Assembly (NCBI GenBank): GCA_964483375.1
Contig: CAZABJ010000002.1
Span: forward strand, 62,001-126,000
Source: JAUIEH01 sp964483375
GTDB lineage: Bacteria > Pseudomonadota > Alphaproteobacteria > Caulobacterales > Maricaulaceae
Length of the DNA stretch: 64,000 nt
Direction of reading: 5' to 3'
Position numbers and translations under genes: made by a program. This document shows, piece by piece, positions 32,018 through 40,725 of this stretch; positions within the stretch are counted from its first letter, which is position 1, and each line of letters begins with the position of its first letter. The notes under the pieces are model-generated. The model was given only the letters and a program-made list of their open reading frames with translations. It did not search any database and had not been told where the DNA came from.

Positions 32018-32431
32018 TCAGCCGCTTTGGCCGATATGGTCGAGCCAATCCCCTGACGCGATCCGTTCATCGGGTTGGACGGGTCGGGTCCAAACATAGA
32101 TCCAGGCCTCTGAGCCCGCCGGTTCGAGCAGTTTGATCCGACGACGCACATAGGCGGACTTGCCCGGATCGTCGGGATCAAAATCCTCGAAGCGGTCGAC
32201 CAGCGGGCCCACGGCCCCGGTCTCGACGCGAAAGAGGTCTCCCAACACGCGGCCGGCCCCTTCCACCACGCCGGGGAAACTGCCCAAGTCGTAGAGCGCG
32301 CCGTTGATCACGCACGGCCCCACATGGGTCAGCGCTTGGGCCAGCCCCAATCTCTCAAGCCCTCCCCCGCCCTGGCGCAACAGGCCGTAAGCGGCGAGGT
32401 GGTCGCCTGGTTTCATCGGCGGCGTGCTCAT
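32018..32431 (-). CDS. Gamma-glutamylcyclotransferase-like (AIG2/GGCT) protein
   Basis: This 137-residue protein has the GGCT-like barrel signature. The N-terminal AAYGLLRQG fits the YGxLR loop that binds the gamma-glutamyl group. It is followed by INGALYDLGSFPGVVEG and the acidic segment VDRFEDFDPDDP, which supplies the catalytic Glu/Asp. Known relatives cyclise gamma-glutamyl amino acids to 5-oxoproline or act on modified peptides; the substrate here is unknown. It sits alone on the minus strand between two plus-strand genes. Confidence 0.8.
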   Translation of the reverse strand: MSTPPMKPGDHLAAYGLLRQGGGGLERLGLAQALTHVGPCVINGALYDLGSFPGVVEGAGRVLGDLFRVETGAVGPLVDRFEDFDPDDPGKSAYVRRRIKLLEPAGSEAWIYVWTRPVQPDERIASGDWLDHIGQSG

Positions 32432-32609
32432 CCGTATCTCCTGTCATCTCCCCATCGCCCTATGGCGCGAACAAGATGGCGAAGGCAAGGCGTGCTGACG
32501 TCGCCGCAGACTTACCAACAATTAATCGGCCGAACGGCGATCTCGGGTGGACGTCTGGGCCGGCCGAGCCGATAACCCAACGACGGATGTCAGCGCAGGG
32601 AGGCGCTTG

Positions 32610-32903
32610 ATGTGGGACGCGCTTGTCGAGCTTATCCATATAATCGTCGTCATGGCGCTTGGCCTTGTCGGCGTCGCCTACGCGCCTGACCGCGAGGAAG
32701 AGGCGGTCGCCCGGCTTTCCGCAGCGCCGGTCCAACTGGGTGCGCCTGCGGCCCTGTCACCCAAAGCGCCGGCGCTCACGCGCCTTGCAATCGCGTCGCC
32801 CGCCCTGCGGCCGGTGCGTGCGGAGAGCTGCGGTGATGTTGCAGCGCAACCAGCTGTCTGGCGTGCGAAGCCCGTGGTTCGCTACTTCACGATCGACCTT
32901 TAG
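32610..32903 (+). CDS. Small exported or membrane protein, unknown
   Basis: The start is ATG 32610, with GGGAGG at 32598-32603, six bases upstream, giving 97 residues. The N-terminal segment (LVELIHIIVVMALGLVGVAYA) is either a signal peptide or a single membrane helix. The rest is Ala/Pro/Arg-rich with one Cys and no motif I recognise. It lies 109 bases before the large coiled-coil gene in the same direction. Confidence 0.5.
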   Translation: MWDALVELIHIIVVMALGLVGVAYAPDREEEAVARLSAAPVQLGAPAALSPKAPALTRLAIASPALRPVRAESCGDVAAQPAVWRAKPVVRYFTIDL

Positions 32904-33012
32904 CACCACGGCACTCGCATATTCACAAGCGAAGCGGTATACGGACGCTATATGTCCGGGCGCGTTGCATTGCACGCGCTCACTCTGAAGCACCGCGACT
33001 GCGAGAGCGCCC

Positions 33013-35169
33013 ATGACCGACAAGTCAACCTATGAGTCGATCATCGACGTTCAGCCCTTAGAGCCGGCCGACTCCGGTCAACCGCCGGCCCGGCTGCCTT
33101 TCAGCGGAGGCGAGGGTTCTGAGTATCCCCGCGCGGGCCATTGGGTGTTCAGCGCAGGGCTTGTGACCGCGCTCCTGTGGGCCGGCGGCGCGACGGCGTT
33201 CTTGTTCGGCTATCATGGCCCCGGCAACATGGCGAACATGTCCGCCGCCGAACTCGGCGCGCTCGGCTTTGTTGTGAGCGGGCCGGCGCTGCTACTTCTG
33301 GTGGTCGGCGGCGCGGCGCGGGAGCTGGTGCGGTTCGCCGCCACGGCGCGACAAATTGAAGCATCCGCGCGCCGGCTGTCCGCTCCGGTCGAAACTGCGG
33401 AGCGGGAAACCCGCGCGCTCGCCGATGCGGTGGCTGAGCAAATCGAGCGGCTGAACCATTCCGCGGAGGGCTCTCTGGCCCGGCTCGGCGCCATGGAGGA
33501 AGTGCTTCGCCACCACTCCGCCGCGGTGAACGCCGCCTCCGGCGACGCGCGTCGCGAAGTGGACGGACTGATCGAGGACCTCCGCAAGGAACGCTCCGCA
33601 ATCCAATCCTTGGCGTCGGGGCTGAACGACGAAGCGCGAAAAATCGGCGCGTCGATCGACAAACAAACCGAGATGGTCACCGCCGCGATCGAAAAGGCTG
33701 ACACTCAGACTCGCGCCGGCCGGGAAATGCTTGAAGCGAGCGCGGAACGCTTGGCGGCGGCCTCCACGGCGGCTCACGATTCCGGCGAACGCGCAGCCTT
33801 TTCGATCGGCGAGCAGATGCGGGACATGGAGGCGCTTGTCGGCACGCTTGACGAACGCGCAAATCGTCTCGAAGCCGTCGCCCGCAGCCACCAAGAGAAT
33901 TTGAAAGTCGCTCAGAACACCGCCCATGAGCTGAGCCTGGCGGCTGACGCCGGCGCGGGGGCGATGCGCTCCTCGGTGGACACTGCGCTCGAACAAGCCC
34001 GCCGCCTCGCTGAAGTCATCGCCGAAGAAACCCGGGCGGCGGCAGATCAGGGCGCGCAGGAAATCGAACGCGTGCGGAGGGCCGCCCAGGCCGCAAAGGA
34101 GACCGCCGAACGCGCGTCGCATACCTTGGAAGAAAACGCCTCCTCGGTGCTTGAGCGCCTTGAGCGGGTGAATGAGGCCAATGTGGCCGCCGCAGCGCGC
34201 TCCGACGAAGCCCTGGAAAGCCGCATTCGCAGCGTGGAGCGCGTGGTCGCCGAAGTGGACTCGCGCCTGTCCGAATTGCCTCGGCGCGCGGAGACCAAAG
34301 CCCAAGAAGTTCGCGAAGCGTTTGAAACCAGCTTGCGCGAGCTTGACGAGCGGTTTGAACGGGAACGTCCCCGTCCGCCCCGGCGCGAGGAGCGCGAACC
34401 GCAGCGCGAGCCCCGCGGTCGTGGTCGCGATGGCGGACGGCGTCGGCGCGAGGTCGAGCGCGACGATGACTTCGACCAGCTTGGGCCTCTGCGCGAAGAC
34501 CGCGGCCGCGGCCGGGACGAGCGGCGCGCGCCGCCCCCTGAACGCGACCGTGCGCCGCGTCGGGAGCGCGGCGGTCGCCCTGAGGAGGGCGACGATGAAT
34601 TCATGCGCCGTCTTTCAAGCGGCGAAGATTTGTTCAGCGGGCGCGCGAAGCGTTCCGATCGCCGGGATCGCGGCGGGATCGAATCCTTCGGCGACACCGC
34701 CCCACGCCGGGAGCGCGACTGGCCCGAACCTCGCGGGGAAGAACGCGGCGGCCGCGACGAGGAAGACGGTTGGCGCTGGAAGGACGTGCTGGACGGCATC
34801 GAAGAAACCCCGCGCGCGGCTGCGGCCGCCGAAGCGATCGTCGCGGGGCTGCGGCGTTCCGGCGTAGACCCCGCGCTCGCGCTTGATCCCGACACCGTGG
34901 CCCGGGTCGGCCGGGTCCGCCGCCGCGCCGGCGCTGGGGAAGCGCGCGCGCTCGTCATCGATAGCGCGCTTGCGGATGTCCGCCGCACCGCCGCTGCGCT
35001 CGCGTCGGATGCCCAGCTGCGAGACCAAGCCGAGGACTTTTTGGACGACCACGCCCGCAAGGTTCGCCGCGCCATCGATGAAAACGACGCTGCGACGCTT
35101 TCAGGGCTCCTCGACACGGATTTGGGCCGGGCTTACTTGCTTATCGACGCGGCGCTGTCAGACATCTGA
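33013..35169 (+). CDS. Large membrane-anchored coiled-coil protein, possible TipN-like polarity factor
   Basis: A 718-residue protein in four blocks. Residues 42-105 hold two membrane helices (FSAGLVTALLWAGGATAFLF and FVVSGPALLLLVVGGAA). Residues 105-445 are continuous coiled coil. Residues 450-600 are an Arg/Glu/Asp/Pro-rich, clearly disordered stretch. The last ~100 residues form a helical domain ending SGLLDTDLGRAYLLIDAALSDI. Two N-terminal membrane helices plus a long coiled coil and a C-terminal polar-targeting helix recall TipN, the Caulobacter new-pole marker. The likeness is architectural only, and I cannot confirm homology from sequence alone. No cell-cycle genes are adjacent. Confidence 0.7.
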   Translation: MTDKSTYESIIDVQPLEPADSGQPPARLPFSGGEGSEYPRAGHWVFSAGLVTALLWAGGATAFLFGYHGPGNMANMSAAELGALGFVVSGPALLLLVVGGAARELVRFAATARQIEASARRLSAPVETAERETRALADAVAEQIERLNHSAEGSLARLGAMEEVLRHHSAAVNAASGDARREVDGLIEDLRKERSAIQSLASGLNDEARKIGASIDKQTEMVTAAIEKADTQTRAGREMLEASAERLAAASTAAHDSGERAAFSIGEQMRDMEALVGTLDERANRLEAVARSHQENLKVAQNTAHELSLAADAGAGAMRSSVDTALEQARRLAEVIAEETRAAADQGAQEIERVRRAAQAAKETAERASHTLEENASSVLERLERVNEANVAAAARSDEALESRIRSVERVVAEVDSRLSELPRRAETKAQEVREAFETSLRELDERFERERPRPPRREEREPQREPRGRGRDGGRRRREVERDDDFDQLGPLREDRGRGRDERRAPPPERDRAPRRERGGRPEEGDDEFMRRLSSGEDLFSGRAKRSDRRDRGGIESFGDTAPRRERDWPEPRGEERGGRDEEDGWRWKDVLDGIEETPRAAAAAEAIVAGLRRSGVDPALALDPDTVARVGRVRRRAGAGEARALVIDSALADVRRTAAALASDAQLRDQAEDFLDDHARKVRRAIDENDAATLSGLLDTDLGRAYLLIDAALSDI

Positions 35170-35226
35170 CGGCGCTAAGCGCTGCGTGGAGACACGCTCG
35201 CAGCGGCTCCCCCCAGGCGATTTGGG

Positions 35227-35976
35227 CTACGGCTCCCCGCGCAGGTCAGCCGCCGCAGCCTCCACGCCGCCCGCGCTTTGCAGCGCTTCGCGGCGGAGAC
35301 GCCGCACCGGGTCGCACACCTGCCCGTCTAAGCCGTCGTCTTCAGCCCCCACGTTCAAGGTCCAGGTGAGCAGCTCTTCAGTGGCTTCCATCATCGCCTG
35401 GTCGAACGCCCTGACAATGGCGCGCAAATTCGCTTCGGCGGCGGGCTCTTCAATGTCGATCACACGCAGACCGGCTAGAGCGCGATCCGCCCCCGCGATT
35501 AGTTTCGCGGTCAGGCGAACGCGCGCTTGCGGCGGCGCCAATTCACCTTGGCGATAGACCGCTTCGAAGGCGGAGAGGTCGATGCGGAGCTGACACGTCG
35601 ACGCCACCGCATCGCCGGGGCGGACAGCGGCCAAAATGCGATCATCGGCGTCGAACCGAGCGACGAGATATTCCTGCACCAAGTTCGGCGTCGTGGATTG
35701 CCACCGCGCCCCTGCGGCGTAAGCGACTTCCCCGCCGTCCGGCGACACCGCGATACGATCGGTGGCGAGCGCGCGGGATGCGACGGGCCGGGCGATCTCC
35801 ACCGTCCAGCCCATGGGCTCGATGTCCCCCGCCGCCGAGCCCATGCCGTCCATCGCTTCGGGCGAGGACAGCCGGTAGACCTGCGGCGCAGGACCGCCGC
35901 CTCCGAATAAGAGGGGCGCGCAACCCGATGCGGCGAATGCAAGCGCGGCCGCGGCGGCGGCGAAACGTGGCGTCAT
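35227..35976 (-). CDS. ABC-type transport auxiliary lipoprotein (PqiC-like)
   Basis: A 249-residue lipoprotein with signal peptide and lipobox FAASGC (Cys 19). The body fits the ABC_trans_aux (DUF330) pattern: an early YRLSSP, WTVEIARPVASRALATDRIAV, and ARWQSTTPNLVQEYLV. These outer-membrane lipoproteins receive lipids from MCE-domain proteins such as MlaD and PqiB. Its ATG overlaps the MlaD stop (35973-35976), so it is the last gene of the mla-type operon. Confidence 0.85.
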   Translation of the reverse strand: MTPRFAAAAAALAFAASGCAPLLFGGGGPAPQVYRLSSPEAMDGMGSAAGDIEPMGWTVEIARPVASRALATDRIAVSPDGGEVAYAAGARWQSTTPNLVQEYLVARFDADDRILAAVRPGDAVASTCQLRIDLSAFEAVYRQGELAPPQARVRLTAKLIAGADRALAGLRVIDIEEPAAEANLRAIVRAFDQAMMEATEELLTWTLNVGAEDDGLDGQVCDPVRRLRREALQSAGGVEAAAADLRGEP

Positions 35977-37013
35977 TGCGGGATCTCCACTTCGCGACGG
36001 CGCGGGCCGGAGACGAAGGCCCCGGGGTCTTCTTCCAATTGCCGCGCGATGGAATCAAGTCGCGCGATCAAGGCTTGCAGATCGGCGGATGCGACCGCCA
36101 GGCGCTCAACGCTCTCCACGGCGGGGTCGCTGGAGCGTTCCACGATGTCGGCGGCGCTGTCGATGAGCGTTTGGCCGCGCTCTAACGCCAAGTCGAGTTC
36201 ATCGAGCGAACCGCGCATCTGGGCGAGACCGGGCTGGATTTCGGTGTTGAGCACGGTGCGGGCGTCCTCCGCCAACGCGCCCCATGAGGCCGCGGTGCGC
36301 TCCACCTCATCCAGCGTCGCGAAGAGGCGATGGAACATCAGGTCGTCATTGGCGCCGAATTCTTGCAGGATGCCGCGCGTTTCCAACACAGAACGGCGAA
36401 TATCGGCGGAATTGGCCGACAGCTGTTGGGTCAGCAGCGCGACTAAGCGTTGGCTGTCGGACACCACGCCGCCGCCCGAAGCGATGATGTCGTCGATAGC
36501 GGAGCGTTCGCCCACCAGCCGCGGGACCCGTTCCCCGCTCTCATTCTCGTGCAGACACCCGGAGAAGTCGGCCCGGCGCGGCGGCCCGTCTTGCGCTTCG
36601 CCCAAATCGGCGGCCGAGCGCGGACGGTCGCGGCGGTCCCGCGCTGCGGCTTCGCGCATTTCATCATCCGCCGGCACGAGCTGGATGAAATTGACCCCGG
36701 TGATGCCTTGGGGTTCGAGCTGGCCAACGGTGTCGCAATCCACCGGCGTGGCGCGGCGCACCCGGACGCGCGCGATCACAAGCCGTCCCTCGGAGCCGGC
36801 CAATTGCAGACTTTCGACCTGCCCCACCCGAATGCCGTTGAATTGCACCGCGCTGGCTTCGGTCAAACCGCGCGCGGCCCCTTCGAAGACCACTTCGTAG
36901 TCGACCATTTCCTCAGGGGAGCGCTGGCTGAACCACAGCACGAACACCGCCAGCGCGGCGGCCAGCGCCATCGCGAAAAACCCGACCAGGGCGTAGTGGG
37001 CTTTCGTCTCCAT
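35973..37013 (-). CDS. mlaD: MlaD-type MCE domain protein
   Basis: The start is ATG 37013 (METKAHYALVGFFAMALAAALAVFVLW), giving 346 residues. An N-terminal membrane anchor is followed by the MCE domain: YEVVFEGAARGLTEASAVQFNGIRVGQVESL and TPVDCDTVGQLEPQGITGVNFIQL. A long C-terminal helical region (about residues 170-340) follows that could form a tunnel needle. MCE rings carry phospholipids across the periplasm. It lies between the MlaF ATPase (10-base gap) and the auxiliary lipoprotein. Confidence 0.92.
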   Translation of the reverse strand: METKAHYALVGFFAMALAAALAVFVLWFSQRSPEEMVDYEVVFEGAARGLTEASAVQFNGIRVGQVESLQLAGSEGRLVIARVRVRRATPVDCDTVGQLEPQGITGVNFIQLVPADDEMREAAARDRRDRPRSAADLGEAQDGPPRRADFSGCLHENESGERVPRLVGERSAIDDIIASGGGVVSDSQRLVALLTQQLSANSADIRRSVLETRGILQEFGANDDLMFHRLFATLDEVERTAASWGALAEDARTVLNTEIQPGLAQMRGSLDELDLALERGQTLIDSAADIVERSSDPAVESVERLAVASADLQALIARLDSIARQLEEDPGAFVSGPRRREVEIPQ

Positions 37014-37023
37014 TTCGGACCCC

Positions 37024-37788
37024 TTAGGTCCCGCGCGAGGCACGCCCGCGAGGACCGTGAAAATATTCGATAATCCAAGGGTGGCTTGAGTGCAAAAGCT
37101 CCGCCACCGGCGCTGCGGCGATAACACGTTTCTCAGCCAACACCGCAACGCGATCGCAAATGGCGTTCAAGCTGTCGAGGTCATGGGTCACCATGAACAC
37201 GGTCAGTCCCAACGCGTCGCGCAGCTCCAATATCAACTCGTCAAACGCCGCCGCCCCGATAGGGTCGAGCCCGGCGGTGGGCTCGTCGAGAAACAAAAGC
37301 TCGGGGTCGAGCGCCAAGGCCCGGGCGACGCCCGCGCGCTTTTTCATGCCCCCGGAAAGTTCGGAAGGAAATTTCGCGCCCGCGTCAGGCGGTAGACCGG
37401 ACAAAGCGATCTTCAAGTCCGCAAGCTCGTCCATCAAGGCCGGGCTCATATCGGTGTGTTCGCGCATCGGCGCTTGGACGTTTTCTTTCACCGTGAGCGC
37501 TGAGAACAGCGCGCCGCCTTGGAACAACACGCCCCAACGGCTCTCGATACGCGCCCGTTCGCTGCGAGAAAGACGGTGGACCGGCTCGCCGAAGACCAAG
37601 ACCTCCCCGCCCTCCGGCCGCTTTAAGCCGATGATGGTGTTCATCAGCACCGACTTCCCGGTGCCCGAGCCCCCGACCAAGCCGATGACCTCGCCCGGCG
37701 CGACGTCGAGGTTCAGGTTCTCATGCACGGCGTGAGTCCCAAAACGGGTCTCAAGCCCGCGCACCGAGATCACCGCCTCGCCGCTCAT
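37024..37788 (-). CDS. mlaF: MlaF-type ABC transporter ATP-binding protein
   Basis: The start is ATG 37788, overlapping the permease stop by ATGA; the longer frame upstream is a shadow. The 254-residue ABC ATPase has Walker A GGSGTGKSV, Q-loop LFQGGALFSALTV (diagnostic of the MlaF/MkL group), signature LSGGMKKRAGVARAL, Walker B LLFLDEPTAGLDP and switch His MVTHDLDSL. It powers phospholipid movement with MlaE and MlaD. Confidence 0.94.
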   Translation of the reverse strand: MSGEAVISVRGLETRFGTHAVHENLNLDVAPGEVIGLVGGSGTGKSVLMNTIIGLKRPEGGEVLVFGEPVHRLSRSERARIESRWGVLFQGGALFSALTVKENVQAPMREHTDMSPALMDELADLKIALSGLPPDAGAKFPSELSGGMKKRAGVARALALDPELLFLDEPTAGLDPIGAAAFDELILELRDALGLTVFMVTHDLDSLNAICDRVAVLAEKRVIAAAPVAELLHSSHPWIIEYFHGPRGRASRGT

Positions 37789-38921
37789 AGGCCGAGCTCC
37801 AGATAGATCATCGCAAATATCGCATCCAGCACGATGACGGCGAAGATCGACTGGACCACCGAGGACGTGACCCGCGATCCCAGCGACTCCACATCGCCGC
37901 CGACCAGCAGTCCCTGCCGACACGCGATGGCGGCGATCACCGCGGCGAAGAACGGCGCCTTCAACAGGCCGGTCCAGAAGTACTGAACCGGCAGCTCGCG
38001 CATGCGCACGATGAAGTAGGTCGCGGAGATGTCCTCAACGAGCCAGAGAATGATCATGCCGCCGAACAGCCCCATCATCATGGCGGCGAACGTCAAGAGC
38101 GGGGTCATCACGACGCAGGCGAACAGCCTGGGAAGCACGAGCGTTTCGATCGGGTCCAGGCCGATGACGCGCATGGCGTCGACCTCCTGTTGCATCCGCA
38201 TCGCACCGATTTGCGCGGTGAACGCTGACCCAGACCGCCCCGCGATCATCACAGCGGTGATGACCACGGCGAATTCCCGCAAAACCGAAAACGCCACAAG
38301 CTCGACGGCGAACACTTCCGCGCCGAATTGCCTGAGCAGGTTCGCGCCCAAAAACGCCAACACCGCCCCCACGAAGAACGAAAGCGTGGCGATGATCGGC
38401 AAGGCGTTCAGCCCCGCCTGCTCCATCATATGAAACGACGCCGCCCAGCGAATCCGGCCCGGCTGCACCAGCCCGCGGCCCGCCGCGATGATGGTCTCGC
38501 CGAGAAAGGCCAATGTCGAGCCGATGTCTTGCGCCACCGCGTAGAAGCCGCGTCCGGCGCGATCGAGCGCGGCGATGATGCCCGGGCCGCTTGACGGCGT
38601 CGGCGGGCAGGGCGCCATGCGCTCGTGCACCAGCCCGATGAGACTGCGCGCACTGGCGTGGTCGCCGCGATAGTGCATTTCCGCATCGGGATGGGCGCAG
38701 CGGTTTAAGATCCGGCCGAGCATATACGCCCCGGCGGTGTCGATCCGGCCCAAGCCCGAGACGTCGATCACCACCGCGCCGGGGTCGACCTCCGCCTCTA
38801 ACCGGCGCAACTGGGCGTCATAGGGTGCGATCTCGGCGGCCAGCCAATCGCCTTTGGGAGCGATGACCGTCGTTACGCCTTCGCGGCGAACCTCCAGCGC
38901 TGTGTTGCCTGCCTGGGCCAT
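37785..38921 (-). CDS. mlaE: MlaE-type permease with N-terminal STAS domain
   Basis: The start is placed at ATG 38921 (MAQAGNTALEV); the frame also allows TTG 38957 right after the MFS stop. Residues about 8-105 form a STAS domain (VVIDVSGLGRIDTAGAYML), a module that is a separate MlaB protein in E. coli. The rest is the MlaE permease with about five membrane helices: LPIIATLSFFVGAVLAFLG, VLREFAVVITAVMIAGRSGSAFTAQIG, and MRVIGLDPIETLVLPRL. The STAS-MlaE fusion means no separate mlaB is needed. First gene of mlaE-mlaF-mlaD-lipoprotein. Confidence 0.92.
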   Translation of the reverse strand: MAQAGNTALEVRREGVTTVIAPKGDWLAAEIAPYDAQLRRLEAEVDPGAVVIDVSGLGRIDTAGAYMLGRILNRCAHPDAEMHYRGDHASARSLIGLVHERMAPCPPTPSSGPGIIAALDRAGRGFYAVAQDIGSTLAFLGETIIAAGRGLVQPGRIRWAASFHMMEQAGLNALPIIATLSFFVGAVLAFLGANLLRQFGAEVFAVELVAFSVLREFAVVITAVMIAGRSGSAFTAQIGAMRMQQEVDAMRVIGLDPIETLVLPRLFACVVMTPLLTFAAMMMGLFGGMIILWLVEDISATYFIVRMRELPVQYFWTGLLKAPFFAAVIAAIACRQGLLVGGDVESLGSRVTSSVVQSIFAVIVLDAIFAMIYLELGL

Positions 38922-38957
38922 CGGCTCAGCGTCGCCCCTCAAGAGCCGGTTGGACAA

Positions 38958-40169
38958 TTACGTGGACTTATCACGCTCCGCCCGCCGCGCGCGAGCGCGC
39001 TCAGGCTCGCCGCTCGCCCGACGACGCAAGACTAAGGCCAGCGCAAAGGCGAATACGAGCCCCGCTACGCACAACCCGCTCATCGCCAGGTAGCTCATCG
39101 CGCCATACGCGTCGCGCAGCACGCCCGACAGCGCCGTCGCCCCCGCCATGGCCACGCCCATGGAGACAGCGGCGTTCGCGCCCTGAACTGACGCGGCGGC
39201 GCGCGCGGGAACATGCTGCGCCACATAGGCGATGAGCCCGACATGGGCGATCGCGAACGTGCCCGCGTGGAGGGTTTGCAGAACGAACAGCCCCCCCAAG
39301 CCAGGGGAAAACGCCGTCAACGTCCAGCGCACCAGACCGCAAACCGCGCCGATGGCGAACAAGGCGGGCGCGCCGAGGGTCTCGGCCCGCTTGGCGAACC
39401 AAGCCAAGAACGCGATTTCCGCAAGCACGCCCCAGGCCCAGAGCGCGCCGATGCTCAGTCCCGAATGGCCCGCCTCCTCCCAAACCAGAACCGAAAAGGC
39501 GTAGTAGAACGCATGGCTGGCCTGCACCGCGGCGGAGGCGGCGATGGCCAGCAGCGTTACGGGCTGGAAAATCACCGAAGCGGTGTCTTTGGCTTTAGGC
39601 CGTTCAAGCCGTGGCGCATCGCGGGGCAGCGCAAACGTGCTCAAGAGAAACAAGGTCGCCGTCACGATCAAATAGATCAACACCGCTTCGGCGCTGAACC
39701 AGGCGATAAGCCCGCCCACCAGCAGATTGGCGACGATGAAAGCGGCCGATCCATAGGCGCGTGCGGGCCCATAAGAGACCCCGAACCGAACCCGCGCCTC
39801 TAGGACAAGCGCCTCCAACACCGGCAAAGTCGGTCCGTTCGCCGCTGCGGCCAGGCTGACGACCAGCGCTAAGACGACCACGTCGTTCGCAGGCAAATGC
39901 GCGAGAAGCACGACCGCCAAGGCGACGCCCGCCGCCGTCAGCACCCGGCGGCGCCCCAGAACGTCCGCGGCCATGCCCGCCGCGACGGTTGCAACGAACG
40001 CGATAACCTTGGACAGGCCCAGGATCAGCCCGATCTGGGCGCTCGACAAGCCGCGCCCGTCGAGCCACGCTGAGAGATAAGGCAGCAGTGCGCCTTTCAT
40101 GGCGAACAGCGCCGCGAAGACGAGCGCGATGCGCAAGGCGGGCGCGGAAAACGCGGAGCGACGCAGCAT
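38958..40169 (-). CDS. MFS transporter (MFS_1-like / HcaT-type)
   Basis: The start is ATG 40169 with AAGGA five bases upstream, giving 403 residues and about twelve membrane helices. The first helix pair reads ALFAMKGALLPYLSAWLDGRGLSSAQIGLILGLSKVIAF, a pattern of the HcaT/nucleoside-symporter-like MFS branch. The cytoplasmic loop AADVLGRRRVLTAAGVAL is the conserved motif A equivalent. A basic tail (RRRASGEPERARARRAERD) ends the protein. The substrate cannot be named. It ends immediately before the mlaE frame and is divergent from the DUF423 gene. Confidence 0.85.
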   Translation of the reverse strand: MLRRSAFSAPALRIALVFAALFAMKGALLPYLSAWLDGRGLSSAQIGLILGLSKVIAFVATVAAGMAADVLGRRRVLTAAGVALAVVLLAHLPANDVVVLALVVSLAAAANGPTLPVLEALVLEARVRFGVSYGPARAYGSAAFIVANLLVGGLIAWFSAEAVLIYLIVTATLFLLSTFALPRDAPRLERPKAKDTASVIFQPVTLLAIAASAAVQASHAFYYAFSVLVWEEAGHSGLSIGALWAWGVLAEIAFLAWFAKRAETLGAPALFAIGAVCGLVRWTLTAFSPGLGGLFVLQTLHAGTFAIAHVGLIAYVAQHVPARAAASVQGANAAVSMGVAMAGATALSGVLRDAYGAMSYLAMSGLCVAGLVFAFALALVLRRRASGEPERARARRAERDKST

Positions 40170-40235
40170 GAAGGTCCTTAAATTCCCCTCACGCCCTTTA
40201 GGCGCTAACGCCGCCTCGCGTCGAGGCGCAAGCTG

Positions 40236-40595
40236 ATGCGTTGGGCGGCGTTGCTGGCGGCGTTGCACGGCGGGTTCGCCGTGGCGGCGGGGGCGTTCGG
40301 GGCTCACGGCGCGGCGGATGAGCGCGCAGCGGAGCTATTTCGCATCGGCGCACAATGGGAGGTGGTCGCCGCACTTGCCGCCTTGTTCGCCGTGGTGCGG
40401 CGGGCGCCTGTCGCGGCGTGGCTGTTCATCGGCGGCGGCGCGGCGTTCGCCGGGTCGCTTTATGCGCTCGCCTTGGGCGGTCCGAGCTGGGCGGGGGCCG
40501 TCGCCCCGGCAGGGGGAAGCGCGCTGATCTTGGGCTGGATCGCCTTGGCGTGGCGGGAATGGTCAGGGCGGCTGAGATCCCGAGACGAGACCTGA
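40236..40595 (+). CDS. DUF423 (YgdD-type) membrane protein
   Basis: This 119-residue protein has four membrane helices and the family hallmark LLAALHGGFAVAAGAFGAHGA near the N terminus, followed by a second conserved pattern around residues 38-42 (GAQWEV). The end, LGWIALAWREW, is also typical. Function of the family is unknown. It is divergent from the MFS gene across 66 bases. Confidence 0.88.
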   Translation: MRWAALLAALHGGFAVAAGAFGAHGAADERAAELFRIGAQWEVVAALAALFAVVRRAPVAAWLFIGGGAAFAGSLYALALGGPSWAGAVAPAGGSALILGWIALAWREWSGRLRSRDET

Positions 40596-40725
40596 GCGCC
40601 GCCTCGTCCCTCCGTGGTTGTCTAGACCGACCGTTCCACTTGGCGAATCTTGGCTCGAGCGGCTAGCCTAGCGGACGCTCCGTCTGCGGCGCACCAACCG
40701 CCTGTCCCCCGCATAAGGAACCGAC

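Noticed and set aside
34047..35117. Ser/Arg-rich open frame on the minus strand
   Set aside because: It is the mirror of the Arg/Glu-rich disordered block of the coiled-coil protein; composition is imposed by the other strand.
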